In this document: positions 53,482 through 62,428 of the stretch, one piece after another
How the letters are laid out: every line of letters starts with the position of its first letter
How positions within the stretch are numbered: the first letter of the stretch is position 1
Origin: Myroides fluvii
GTDB lineage: Bacteria; Bacteroidota; Bacteroidia; Flavobacteriales; Flavobacteriaceae
Reading direction: 5' to 3'
DNA: 64,000 nt
NCBI RefSeq assembly: GCF_009792295.1
Contig: NZ_CP039934.1
Location: 186,001-250,000 of the forward strand
The notes under the pieces: model-generated
What the model was told of the DNA's origin: nothing
The model's input: the letters and a program-made list of their open reading frames with translations, nothing else
Databases searched by the model: none
Made by a program: the position numbers and the translations under genes

Positions 53482-54273
53482 TTATAAATCTTCCGCATTT
53501 GCAATTAACTCAGCAACGTCAAGCACTTTGACTTCGCCTTCTTTTTCTTTAAACTTCACACCATCGGTAAGCATCGTATTACAGAAAGGACAACCGGCAG
53601 CAATAATTTCTGCTTTCGTATTAATCGCTTCTTCCGTTCGTTCAACGTGTACTTCTTTGCTTCCGTGCTCTGGTTCTTTGAACAATTGCGCTCCACCAGC
53701 TCCACAACATAAACCGTTCAATTTAGAACGCTTCATTTCTACCAATTCTGCATCTAATTTCTCAATTAACTGACGAGGTGCTTCAAAAACACTGTTTGCA
53801 CGTCCTAAATAACATGGGTCGTGAAAAGTAATGCGTTTTCCTTTAAAGCTTCCACCTTCAATCGTTAATTTTCCTTCGTCTAACAATGATTTCAAGAATT
53901 GCGTATGGTGTACCACTTCGTATTTCCCTCCTAAACCAGGATACTCATTCTTTAACGTATTAAAACAGTGTGGGCAAGCCGTTACTATTTTCTTTACTTC
54001 ATAGCCATCCAATACTTGAATATTCATCATGGCTTGCATTTGAAAAGCGAACTCATTTCCTGCGCGTTTAGCAGGATCTCCTGTACATCCTTCTTCTGTA
54101 CCTAATACAGCGAAGGATACCTTAGCTTTATTCAACAGTTTTACAAATGCTTTTGTTATCTTTTTTGCTCTATCGTCAAAACTACCTGAACAACCTACCC
54201 AAAATAAAACATCCGGTTGTTCTCCTCTTGCCATCATTTCGGCCATTGTAGGCACTACTAAATTTTCTGACAT
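53482..54273 (-). CDS. CCG-domain Fe-S protein (HdrB/GlpC/LutA-like)
   Basis: Protein of 263 residues with two Cys-rich CCG modules: FWVGCSGSFDDR with VTACPHCFNTLKNEYP, and FHDPCYLGRANSV with LNGLCCGAGGAQLF plus AAGCPFCNTMLTDG. These bind a non-cubane or 4Fe-4S cluster in heterodisulfide reductase B and glycolate/lactate oxidase subunits. It lies 57 bases after the membrane Fe-S protein gene and probably forms one electron-transfer complex with it, near menaquinone. Confidence 0.9.
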   Translation of the reverse strand: MSENLVVPTMAEMMARGEQPDVLFWVGCSGSFDDRAKKITKAFVKLLNKAKVSFAVLGTEEGCTGDPAKRAGNEFAFQMQAMMNIQVLDGYEVKKIVTACPHCFNTLKNEYPGLGGKYEVVHHTQFLKSLLDEGKLTIEGGSFKGKRITFHDPCYLGRANSVFEAPRQLIEKLDAELVEMKRSKLNGLCCGAGGAQLFKEPEHGSKEVHVERTEEAINTKAEIIAAGCPFCNTMLTDGVKFKEKEGEVKVLDVAELIANAEDL

Positions 54274-54330
54274 AATTTATTGGTGTCTATTTAAAATCAA
54301 CAGCTGTTGTCAATTTATCTTGTTAGTTAA

Positions 54331-55656
54331 TTAGTTTTCGTCCTTCCAGTTTAAGCGATCCATTTGGTTGTATTGCCATGGCGCTCCATTGTTTTCAATA
54401 TTCTGCATCATATTGTTTAATTCAATTGGTGCAGCACTTTGTTCCATCACTAAGAAACGTCTCATATCCATAATGATTGACAAAGGACTAATATCGATTG
54501 GACATTCTTCCACACATGCATTACACGTATTACACGCCCATAATTCTTCTGGGGTAATGTAGTCGTTTAACAATGTTTTTCCGTCATCTACAAACTTTCC
54601 GTTGTTTGCATCTAATATTTTACTTACATCTTCTAGGCGATCACGTGTTGACATCATAATCTTACGAGGAGATAGTTTTTTACCTGTTGTATTTTGTGGA
54701 CAAGATGAGGTGCATCGACCACATTCTGTACAAGAATAAGCATTCATCAATTGAACCCAATTCAGGTCCATTACATCTTGTGCTCCAAATTTCTCTGGTT
54801 CTCCTACGGGTTCAGCAGGTGCAGCGAAAGGATCAGCATTGGGATCCATCATCAAAGCTACTTCATTCTTTACTGACTCTAAGTTGTCGAATTGACCTTG
54901 TGGATCTAAATTCGCATAATACGTATTAGGGAAAGCTAAGAAAATGTGCAAGTGTTTTGAATAATACAAGTAGTTCATAAAGAACATAACTCCCACAATA
55001 TGTGACCACCAACAAATACGCTCAATTAAAGCAACTGTGGCAAAGTCCATTCCATTAAATATTGGGCTTATTAAGCCTGATATAGGAAAAGACCCAGCGG
55101 TAGTATAATGCGAATAATTATTTAATTGCAAATAGTAATCTGCAGCATTCATTACTAAAAAGAAAACCATCAAGATAGTTTCGATGTAGATAATGTTATT
55201 TGCGTCGCGTTTTGCCCAACCTTCAAGTTCAGGTTGATTTAAACGTTTTAATTTCAGAATATTTCTTCTAATCCAAAAAACGGCAACTCCAAAGATAACG
55301 AGGAATGCCAATACTTCAAAGCTAGCAATCAACACATCGTAAGCTGCTCCTAGAAAACTAAACGCACGGTGTGTACCAAATAAACCATCAACAATAATTT
55401 CCAACATTTCAATGTTGATGATTACGAATCCCACATACACAAAGATGTGCAAGATAGCAGGAATAGGGCGTTTTACCATTTTCGATTGCCCAAGAGCAAC
55501 GCGAATCATGTTGCGCCATCTGTCTTTAGGTCTATCGGTGCGGTCAATGTCTCGACCTAACTTAATGTTGCGAATTAATTTCTTTACATTTCGAATAAAG
55601 AAGCCAAATCCAGCGATAAGTAATACTAAAAATAATGCTTGGCCTAAATACTGCAT
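54331..55656 (-). CDS. Membrane Fe-S protein with cytochrome b-like and two 4Fe-4S domains
   Basis: Protein of 441 residues. The N-terminal about 250 residues hold five to six membrane segments similar to nitrate reductase gamma/HdrE, with His residues suited to haem. The C-terminal half carries two 4Fe-4S motifs, CTECGRCTSSCPQ and CNTCNACVEECPI. Together with the next gene (CCG domains) it has the parts of an HdrED-like menaquinol-linked oxidoreductase. The substrate is unknown. Confidence 0.9.
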   Translation of the reverse strand: MQYLGQALFLVLLIAGFGFFIRNVKKLIRNIKLGRDIDRTDRPKDRWRNMIRVALGQSKMVKRPIPAILHIFVYVGFVIINIEMLEIIVDGLFGTHRAFSFLGAAYDVLIASFEVLAFLVIFGVAVFWIRRNILKLKRLNQPELEGWAKRDANNIIYIETILMVFFLVMNAADYYLQLNNYSHYTTAGSFPISGLISPIFNGMDFATVALIERICWWSHIVGVMFFMNYLYYSKHLHIFLAFPNTYYANLDPQGQFDNLESVKNEVALMMDPNADPFAAPAEPVGEPEKFGAQDVMDLNWVQLMNAYSCTECGRCTSSCPQNTTGKKLSPRKIMMSTRDRLEDVSKILDANNGKFVDDGKTLLNDYITPEELWACNTCNACVEECPIDISPLSIIMDMRRFLVMEQSAAPIELNNMMQNIENNGAPWQYNQMDRLNWKDEN

Positions 55657-55717
55657 AGTTGTAATAAATTGTTTCTGTAAAGTTGTTAGTTTTTTTGGTT
55701 AGATTGGTTCTAAATTT

Positions 55718-56653
55718 CTATTCCCCTTTCTTTTCTTCTTTTTCTTGTTGGTAAGGTGTCGCCTTTTTACCAAATAAAGAGAAATGAACATAACGCTTCG
55801 GATTTTCTTTCAGATCGCGCATTAATTGCTCTAATTCTTTCGAAGCTCCTGTTAGGTTTTTATAGAGTTCATCATCTTTTAATAACTTTCCAACCGAACC
55901 GTTTCCATTCTCGATATCTGCTACTAATTTATCGATATTAGCAGAAGCACTTTGTAAGTTAGCAAATGTTCCGTTAATATCCAATTCGCTTAATTCTTGA
56001 GAAAGCCCAACAAAGTTTTTACTCATGACGTTTAAGTTTGTCATCGTCCCTTTTAATTGAGGTTCCATTCCGTTTACCAATCTATTAGTGCCCGCTAATG
56101 TTCCTTTTAACTCTGTAACGCTTGATTTCAAATCTGCTTGCATTTGCTCATCCAATACGCCATTAATAGCTATTAACATGGCATTGGCATTGGCTAATAC
56201 TTCGTCAAGTTTTGTTTTTAAAGGTTCTAATTCTCCTACTAATTTTTCAGTAATATCGAATTGTACTTCTCCTTTTAAATAGTGTCCTGATTCAGCATAA
56301 TCTGTATTTCCAAATTGTGGATCAATTGAAATCCCCTTTCCTCCTAATAATCCTGGAGAATAAATGGTTGCTACACTTGATTTTGCTATATCAATAGGAT
56401 GGGTCATCATTAACTCAACCACCAATTTACCCGTTTGAGCATTAATGGTAATGCGAGATACCTTTCCTACTACTAAACCGTTAACTGTCACATTAGAAGA
56501 TGTTGTAAGTCCTTCGACATTATCGTATTCAACATAATATTTAGTACTGTTATCAAAAAGATTTCTTCCATCTAAAAAAGAATATCCCCAAATAAATAAA
56601 GCAATTGCTCCTAATACTAAAACAGCTGTTTTAATTTCTCTAGATATTTTCAA
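55718..56653 (-). CDS. MCE/MlaD-family lipid-transport protein
   Basis: Protein of 311 residues with one N-terminal membrane anchor (ALFIWGYSFLDGRNLFD). The MCE domain covers about residues 35-115 (YYVEYDNVEGLTTSSNVTVN, YSPGLLGGKGISID). A long helical region follows with repeated NLNVMSKNF/ANLQSASANID segments that should form the tunnel or coiled coil. Proteins of this kind move phospholipids between membranes. No mlaE or mlaF gene is adjacent. Promoter at 56678-56685. Confidence 0.92.
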   Translation of the reverse strand: MKISREIKTAVLVLGAIALFIWGYSFLDGRNLFDNSTKYYVEYDNVEGLTTSSNVTVNGLVVGKVSRITINAQTGKLVVELMMTHPIDIAKSSVATIYSPGLLGGKGISIDPQFGNTDYAESGHYLKGEVQFDITEKLVGELEPLKTKLDEVLANANAMLIAINGVLDEQMQADLKSSVTELKGTLAGTNRLVNGMEPQLKGTMTNLNVMSKNFVGLSQELSELDINGTFANLQSASANIDKLVADIENGNGSVGKLLKDDELYKNLTGASKELEQLMRDLKENPKRYVHFSLFGKKATPYQQEKEEKKGE

Positions 56654-56677
56654 AACTCTATATTTTTATATAACACG

Positions 56678-56685
56678 CAAAAATA
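56678..56685 (-). promoter_or_regulatory. -7 box of the MCE gene
   Basis: The minus strand reads TATTTTTG followed by CG, 25 bases before the start codon, in the gap after the amidase gene. Confidence 0.5.
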
Positions 56686-56711
56686 AACTTTTATTTTTTA
56701 AAAAGCAGTGT

Positions 56712-57848
56712 TTATTTCAAAGCCTCTTCTACGGAAATACTCTTTCCGTCTTTGTATGCTACAATAAACGAGGAGCTATGTCCTTTGACCTTAGCTTCTT
56801 CTAATCGTTTTTTCGCTTCATTGTAATCGGATGTTTGGCCGTAAAAATACTTATTAACTTTTCCTGCTTTTTCCATTGTCACATTACTCAATCCGTTGAA
56901 ATTTTTTGCTTTCAACTCTAAAACACGAGAACTTGCGGCAATTTGCACTTTGAAAACCACGCCTTTTACAGTTGTTTTCTCAGCGGTTCGCTCTGTATTT
57001 TCTTTGCTCTTCTCCGTTTTGGTTGTAGTTGAAGTTCTTGCAGGTGCTTCATCCGCTGGATTAATGCTCACTGTTGCATCTCCTCCATAATAGGCATTTT
57101 TGTACGCTATAATTCCTTTAGCGATAGATTCTGCTAACTCTCTTTGTCCTTTTTTAGAAGATAAATAAGCGCCCTCATCTTTGTTGGATACAAAACCTAA
57201 TTCAATCAATATACTAGGCATGAAAGCTCCGTGTAACACCCAAAAAGGTCCTTGCTTTACTCCCCTGTTTTTTCGTTTTAACTCATAGGTAAATCCATCT
57301 TGTACACGACTTGCTAAATCGATACTTTGGTGGACGTAATCCTCTTGCATTAACATCAAGCCAATAATTGATTCAGGTGCTTTGGGATCGAAACCAGCAT
57401 ATTTAGTTTTATAATCATCCTCCATCATAATTACGGAGTTCTCCTTTTTAGCCACATCTAAGTTGGATTTGTTCTTACTCAAACCCATGACGTAGGTTTC
57501 GGTTCCATACGCTGCATTTCCATCTACTCCATTACAGTGAATCGAAACAAAAACATTTCCGGCTTTGTCATTAGCAATGACCGATCGTTGTTTTACTTCG
57601 ACAAAAACATCTTTATCACGGGTGTAGATTACCTCAATATCTTTGTTCTTTTCTAGAATTTTTCCAGTTTCTAAAGCAACAGCTAATACAATGTCCTTCT
57701 CCACATTATTCAAATGATTCGTTCCTGAATCCTTTCCTCCATGACCTGGATCCAATACTACTTTAAATTTTTTATTTTGACCTAATGTAGCAACTGTAAT
57801 ACATAGGAATGAAAAAACTAACAGCAATTTAGCAACTCTATTGTTCAT
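56712..57848 (-). CDS. N-acetylmuramoyl-L-alanine amidase with C-terminal SPOR-like domain
   Basis: Exported amidase (Amidase_3) of 378 residues that cleaves the bond between MurNAc and the stem peptide. After the signal peptide come the zinc ligands in VVLDPGHGGKDSGT, NNVEKDIVL and FVSIHCNGV, and the catalytic Glu in LIELGFVSN. A Thr/Lys-rich linker (about residues 260-290) leads to an SPOR-like repeat (VFKVQIAASSRVLELKAKNF), expected to bind denuded glycan at the septum. It is divergent from lptD. Confidence 0.95.
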   Translation of the reverse strand: MNNRVAKLLLVFSFLCITVATLGQNKKFKVVLDPGHGGKDSGTNHLNNVEKDIVLAVALETGKILEKNKDIEVIYTRDKDVFVEVKQRSVIANDKAGNVFVSIHCNGVDGNAAYGTETYVMGLSKNKSNLDVAKKENSVIMMEDDYKTKYAGFDPKAPESIIGLMLMQEDYVHQSIDLASRVQDGFTYELKRKNRGVKQGPFWVLHGAFMPSILIELGFVSNKDEGAYLSSKKGQRELAESIAKGIIAYKNAYYGGDATVSINPADEAPARTSTTTKTEKSKENTERTAEKTTVKGVVFKVQIAASSRVLELKAKNFNGLSNVTMEKAGKVNKYFYGQTSDYNEAKKRLEEAKVKGHSSSFIVAYKDGKSISVEEALK

Positions 57849-57966
57849 AAAAAAGTCGTTTAGAATTCGTTTAATATAAATTAAATTACATTTTTCAGAA
57901 AAAATATATGTAAGTTTGACACGTTAAAAACAACGGGTTTGATTTTACAAAAATAGCACATATTCA

Positions 57967-57974
57967 TAGATTTG
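57967..57974 (+). promoter_or_regulatory. TAGATTTG box overlapping the lptD start
   Basis: The box matches TAnnTTTG and its last three bases are the TTG proposed as the lptD start codon. If it is a real -7 element, transcription would begin inside the reading frame. Confidence 0.4.
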
Positions 57975-60665
57975 CGTACTAATATTTTCAATATCGTCAT
58001 AGTTTTGTTTGTTTTAGGAATATTTTCATTCCCTAGAGTTAAAGCTCAAGAGTTCAACAAAACAACTACTTCACTGAAAGTCAATAATAAAGACTCTAAA
58101 CTACTACCTGGTTTAGACACAGATACTATTGTCCCAATCCAAGATTCTTTACCGTCAAGTAAGAGTCCAAAAGACAGTATTAAACCTCCCGCCAAGGGCT
58201 ACTTAGAAGATATCGTCTATCGCAAAGCTAAAGACTATAATAAGCTAGATCAAAAGAAAAAACAAATCACTTTATTCAACGAAGCGGAAATAAAATACCA
58301 AGATTTTGAATTAACTGCTGGAATTATTGTATTCAATTACGAGCAGAATCAAATTTACGCGGGTCGAATCAAAGATAGTTTAGGTAATTTGAGTCAAGCT
58401 CCTGTTTTCAAACAAGGAGGACAAGTAGTTGAGCCAGACTCTATTGTGTACAACACAAAATCGCAGCGAGCTTTAGTGTGGCAATCGAGAACCTCTCAAG
58501 GGGAGTTCAACATCAAATCTGGGATGACGAAAAAAGAAAATGACTCGGTGTATTTCATGGAGGATGTAATTTTTACCACGGCCAAAGATTTAGATGACCC
58601 CGAATATTACTTTAAAACGAAGAAAGTAAAATTAGTTCCGAATAAAAAAGTTGTTGTGGGCCCTACTAATATGGTTATTGCAGATGTTCCAACTCCACTA
58701 GGATTGCCATTTGCTTTTTTTCCAATGTCCGACAAGGCTGAATCTGGTTTTATTATCCCTAGTGTGGGAGAAACCAACCAACAAGGATACTATCTACAAA
58801 ACGGAGGATACTACTTTGCCATCAGTGACAAAGTAGATTTAACGATGCAAGGGGATTATTACACCAATGGAAGTTGGGCCTTGCGATCGAATAGTAATTA
58901 TGCCAAACGCTATAAATACAACGGACGCGTATTAGTCCGCTATGAAAACAACGTATTTAGTGAGCGTGGGCTTCCTGATTATCAGAAAAATACAATTTAC
59001 AATATTCAGTGGAATCACGCACAAGATGCTAAATCAAATCCAGGCTCTCGTTTTTCTGCTTCGGTAAACATGGGTAGTGGTCAATACTTTAGACAATCCA
59101 ACAACTCGTATAACGTAGGTGCATCGCTAAACAATACGATGAACTCTTCCATTAGTTATTCAAAAACCTTTGAGAGCACACCACAAGTGAACATGTCCTT
59201 ATCGGCTACACACTCACAATCCACCAATACAGGTCGAGTGAATATGTCATTGCCTACACTTCAAGCAAGTGTAGATCGCATGTTTCCATTTGCACCGAAA
59301 AATGGATCAAAAAAAGGATTGATTAAGAACTTAAATCTATCGTATAATTTAAGGGGTGAAAACCGCGTTGATATTCACGAAGACAACTTTTTCAAACAAC
59401 AGATGTTTGACAGTTTAAATTCTGGTTTTCAACATTCAATACCGATTACCACGAATTTTAAACTTTTTAAATACTTTTCTGTATCAGCAGGAGGTACATA
59501 CAATGAAACTTGGGTTTTCAACACTGTCAAAAAAGAATATAATCCGGAAACAAACCGCGTGCAAGACCTACGCGTAAATGGATTTGATCGTTTTAATACC
59601 TACAACTTAACCACCAGTATTGGTACAACCATTTACGGAACGTTTAACTTCAATAAGGATAGTAAAATTCAAGCGATTCGCCATGTTATGCGTCCAAGTG
59701 CAGGATATTCCTACACCCCTAGTTTTGAGAAATACTACGATACTTACAACATAGATGCAACTGGATTAACCATGCAGGAATATACGCGTTTCCAGGGTGG
59801 ATTATTCGGCGCACCAGGCAAGACCAACTCCAATATGCTTAATATGTCATTAAGCAACACCTTTGAAGCCAAGATACGCGATGAGGAAGAAAAGGATGGA
59901 TTCAGAAAACTCATGCTATTAAATAGCTTAAACCTTTCGACTAGTTACAATATGTCTGCCGATTCCCTGAAGTGGTCCCCTATGCGTGTTTCTACAGGGA
60001 CAGCACTTTTCCAAAACAAAATGCAAATTAACATAGGAGCAACATTAGATCCTTATGCCTTAAATAACAACAATCAACGTATTGATATGTTCAATATCAA
60101 CAACGGAGGTAGTTTATTCCGCTTAACCAGTGCAAACGTAACTGTTAACTGGTCCCTAAACAGCAATGACCCTTTATTCGGCAATAGAGAAAAACCAAAT
60201 CAAAACTCCATTGACAATGGTGGACGTGGAGATGATTTGTTTGGACAAGCTGGTAATTTAGGTGATAATCGTCAAAGTATGTTTGACAACAACAAGGAAG
60301 ATCGCCCATTTGAAGGATTTTACAACGCTAAGATTCCGTGGGACTTAACCTTTGCTTATTCCCTAACCTACAACAATTCTGCCCGTCAAAATGAGATTTC
60401 AAACAACTCAGTAATGATGTCAGGAAATATAGAACTTACTCCACGTTGGAAAGTTGGTTTTTCTTCGGGATATGACTTCGTCCAAAAAGGAGTTACCTTT
60501 ACTCAATTCCGATTTGAACGCGACTTATTGAGCTGGCGTATGGACTTTACCTGGGTTCCTATTGGTGCCTACACTAGTTGGGGCTTCTTTATCGGAATCA
60601 AATCATCCATGTTGAGCGACATCAAGTGGGAAAAGAGAAAAGCACCAGATAAACGCTATTTTTAA
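57972..60665 (+). CDS. lptD: LPS-assembly protein LptD (OstA-like)
   Basis: Outer-membrane translocon that places LPS in the outer leaflet. It has 897 residues. After the signal peptide (LFVLGIFSFPRVKAQE), an OstA/LptA-like jellyroll covers about residues 70-220 (DQKKKQITLFNEAEIKYQDF, 20 residues of it). The C-terminal about 650 residues form the barrel, rich in aromatic/polar strands. The frame has no ATG before a stop codon upstream; TTG at 57972 is the first usable start and just precedes the signal peptide. ridA follows after 12 bases. Confidence 0.92.
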   Translation: MRTNIFNIVIVLFVLGIFSFPRVKAQEFNKTTTSLKVNNKDSKLLPGLDTDTIVPIQDSLPSSKSPKDSIKPPAKGYLEDIVYRKAKDYNKLDQKKKQITLFNEAEIKYQDFELTAGIIVFNYEQNQIYAGRIKDSLGNLSQAPVFKQGGQVVEPDSIVYNTKSQRALVWQSRTSQGEFNIKSGMTKKENDSVYFMEDVIFTTAKDLDDPEYYFKTKKVKLVPNKKVVVGPTNMVIADVPTPLGLPFAFFPMSDKAESGFIIPSVGETNQQGYYLQNGGYYFAISDKVDLTMQGDYYTNGSWALRSNSNYAKRYKYNGRVLVRYENNVFSERGLPDYQKNTIYNIQWNHAQDAKSNPGSRFSASVNMGSGQYFRQSNNSYNVGASLNNTMNSSISYSKTFESTPQVNMSLSATHSQSTNTGRVNMSLPTLQASVDRMFPFAPKNGSKKGLIKNLNLSYNLRGENRVDIHEDNFFKQQMFDSLNSGFQHSIPITTNFKLFKYFSVSAGGTYNETWVFNTVKKEYNPETNRVQDLRVNGFDRFNTYNLTTSIGTTIYGTFNFNKDSKIQAIRHVMRPSAGYSYTPSFEKYYDTYNIDATGLTMQEYTRFQGGLFGAPGKTNSNMLNMSLSNTFEAKIRDEEEKDGFRKLMLLNSLNLSTSYNMSADSLKWSPMRVSTGTALFQNKMQINIGATLDPYALNNNNQRIDMFNINNGGSLFRLTSANVTVNWSLNSNDPLFGNREKPNQNSIDNGGRGDDLFGQAGNLGDNRQSMFDNNKEDRPFEGFYNAKIPWDLTFAYSLTYNNSARQNEISNNSVMMSGNIELTPRWKVGFSSGYDFVQKGVTFTQFRFERDLLSWRMDFTWVPIGAYTSWGFFIGIKSSMLSDIKWEKRKAPDKRYF

Positions 60666-60677
60666 TTCAATATAAGC

Positions 60678-61061
60678 ATGAAAAAAACAATCATAAACGC
60701 TGATCAAGCACCTAAACCTATTGGCCCATACAACCACGCTGTATTAGTAGGTGATTTACTTTTCATTTCTGGTCAAATTCCCTTTAACCAAGCCACTGAA
60801 ACTTTAGTTACAACAGGCATTGAAGAGGAAGCTAAACAAGTAATGGCAAATTTAAACGCCATTCTAACAGAAGCGGGAATGACGTTTGAAAACGTTGTAA
60901 AATCAACTATTTTCTTAACAGATATGAATGATTTTGCCAAGGTAAATGAAATCTATGGTAGCTTTTTCCAAGCAGAAACAGCACCTGCAAGAGAGTGCGT
61001 TCAGGTAGTCAAATTACCGCGTAATGTAAACGTTGAAATTTCAATGATTGCTACAAAATAA
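60678..61061 (+). CDS. ridA: RidA-family reactive-intermediate deaminase
   Basis: Cytosolic protein of 127 residues that hydrolyses enamine and imine intermediates from pyridoxal-phosphate enzymes. Family motifs are KPIGPYNHAVLVGDLLFISG, NLNAILTEAGMTFENVVKST, and the active-site Arg in ARECVQVVKLPRN with the final VEISMIA. It forms a trimer in known members. It is co-transcribed with lptD and ends at a clear terminator. Confidence 0.95.
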   Translation: MKKTIINADQAPKPIGPYNHAVLVGDLLFISGQIPFNQATETLVTTGIEEEAKQVMANLNAILTEAGMTFENVVKSTIFLTDMNDFAKVNEIYGSFFQAETAPARECVQVVKLPRNVNVEISMIATK

Positions 61062-61062
61062 C

Positions 61063-61097
61063 AAAAAAAGGGTGTCCTGATTGGACACCCTTTTTTG
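61063..61097. terminator. ridA terminator
   Basis: AAAAAAGGGTGTCC and GGACACCCTTTTTT arms, five-base loop; usable from both strands. Confidence 0.85.
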
Positions 61098-61104
61098 TTA
61101 TTTT

Positions 61105-61199
61105 AGTTTACAGTTGACCGTTTACAGTGAACAGTTAAATCATCTTACTACTAAAAGTAGCCTTTTAAACCGATTAACGGTTAACTGTTAACGGTTAAC
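61105..61199. repeat. Two arrays of degenerate heptamers (nGTTnAC)
   Basis: About five heptamers (61105-61138: AGTTTAC, AGTTGAC, CGTTTAC, AGTGAAC, AGTTAAA) and four more (61172-61199: GATTAAC, GGTTAAC, TGTTAAC, GGTTAAC) flank a small CTACTAAAAGTAG hairpin. The second array reaches the mgsA stop codon. Confidence 0.7.
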
Positions 61200-61564
61200 T
61201 ACTCCACCGCCTTCAACAACAACTGAGCACTAGCTTCATTGGTTGCTAAAGGAACGTTGTGCACATCACAAACGCGAAGTAGCATATTGATATCTGGTTC
61301 ATGCGCATGCTTGCCCAGCGGATCTTTAAAGAACAAAACCATCTGTGTTTTTCCTTCCGCTACTCGAGCAGCAATTTGCGCATCTCCTCCAAGTGGTCCA
61401 GAAAGCATACGCTTGACTTCAAAACCCTCTTTTTGAGCAATTCCTCCCGTTGTACCTGTGGCAATTAACTCCACTCCTTCTCTAGATAAAATGTCTCTGT
61501 TTTTTTTAATAAACGCAAGCATCTCCTCTTTTTTACCATCATGGGCAATTATAGCTATTTCCAT
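61199..61564 (-). CDS. mgsA: Methylglyoxal synthase
   Basis: Converts dihydroxyacetone phosphate to methylglyoxal and phosphate, a bypass that relieves sugar-phosphate build-up. It has 121 residues, a short version of the family. Present are AIIAHDGKKEEMLAF at the start, TGTTGG for phosphate, the catalytic Asp in SGPLGGDAQIAARVAEG, and the His/Asp motif HEPDINMLLRVCDVHNVPLA. It lies 7 bases after a sugar-kinase gene at the end of a glycolytic operon. Confidence 0.93.
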   Translation of the reverse strand: MEIAIIAHDGKKEEMLAFIKKNRDILSREGVELIATGTTGGIAQKEGFEVKRMLSGPLGGDAQIAARVAEGKTQMVLFFKDPLGKHAHEPDINMLLRVCDVHNVPLATNEASAQLLLKAVE

Positions 61565-61571
61565 CTGTATT

Positions 61572-62417
61572 TTATTTGTGATAATCGATTAATCCATCCA
61601 GTGGTTTTTGAATAATCTTTCCAATCGCAATGTTATTCTTTTGCAAAACCGCCTTAAACTCATCTTGTAAAAAATAAGCGACTGATCCGACAAAATGCAC
61701 AGGAACACTACTCGATTCTGGATGACTTTTGATGTAGTGTTCTACAAAAAACACCACTTGCTCTTGAATCATGGTTTGAAAAAAAGGATGTTCTTTATGC
61801 TCTATTAAAAAGGGCAAAAAAGAAGCTAGATAGGCGTTCGGATTTTCTTTTTTATAAAAATTATACTTTACTACATCTGCATCTAGATCATACTTTTGTG
61901 TGAATTTCTTTGCCAATTCTTCTGGCATATAATTGAGAAACAAAGCTTTGATCATCAATCTACCCAAGGCGCTACCACTACAATCATCCATGGCCATATA
62001 ACCTAAGGATTGCACTTTTTGATGCATAATTTCTCCATCATAATACGACACATTAGAACCTGTTCCGTTAATGCAAACGATGCCTTGTTCACCCCTCCCT
62101 ACCGTTGCATAAACCGCAGCATAGGTATCCTCATGCACATTCATTGACTGACAATTAACAAAATAAGAGGTGAAAAAATCCCGAACAGTCGTTTTACTTC
62201 GGTTTGATCCGCATCCCGAACCATAAAAATACAATTGTGTGACCTTATCCTTGTTTTTAACAATATCAGGCACAGTATTTACACGTGTATGAAACTCCTC
62301 TAACGTAATAACTTCGGGATTAAGCCCAAGGCTTGTCACCGAAGTTAGTACTTTATTATCTTGATCAAAAAAGATCCAATCTGCTTTTGTAGAACCGCTA
62401 TCGACGATTATTTTCAT
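61572..62417 (-). CDS. BadF/BadG/BcrA-type sugar kinase (N-acetylglucosamine kinase-like)
   Basis: ASKHA-fold kinase of 281 residues. The ATP phosphate loops are VDSGSTKADWIFFD at the start and CINGTGSNVSYYDG near residue 110. The DDCSGSALGRLMIKA segment is the adenosine/glycan region of GlcNAc kinases in this family. It probably phosphorylates GlcNAc or a related sugar from wall recycling. It is the third gene of the unit, 11 bases after gapA. Confidence 0.85.
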   Translation of the reverse strand: MKIIVDSGSTKADWIFFDQDNKVLTSVTSLGLNPEVITLEEFHTRVNTVPDIVKNKDKVTQLYFYGSGCGSNRSKTTVRDFFTSYFVNCQSMNVHEDTYAAVYATVGRGEQGIVCINGTGSNVSYYDGEIMHQKVQSLGYMAMDDCSGSALGRLMIKALFLNYMPEELAKKFTQKYDLDADVVKYNFYKKENPNAYLASFLPFLIEHKEHPFFQTMIQEQVVFFVEHYIKSHPESSSVPVHFVGSVAYFLQDEFKAVLQKNNIAIGKIIQKPLDGLIDYHK

Positions 62418-62428
62418 TTGTTTGTTTA

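Noticed and set aside
61105..61199. CRISPR array from the repeated heptamers
   Set aside because: The units are seven bases without spacers, and no cas gene is nearby. No CRISPR array was seen anywhere in the window.
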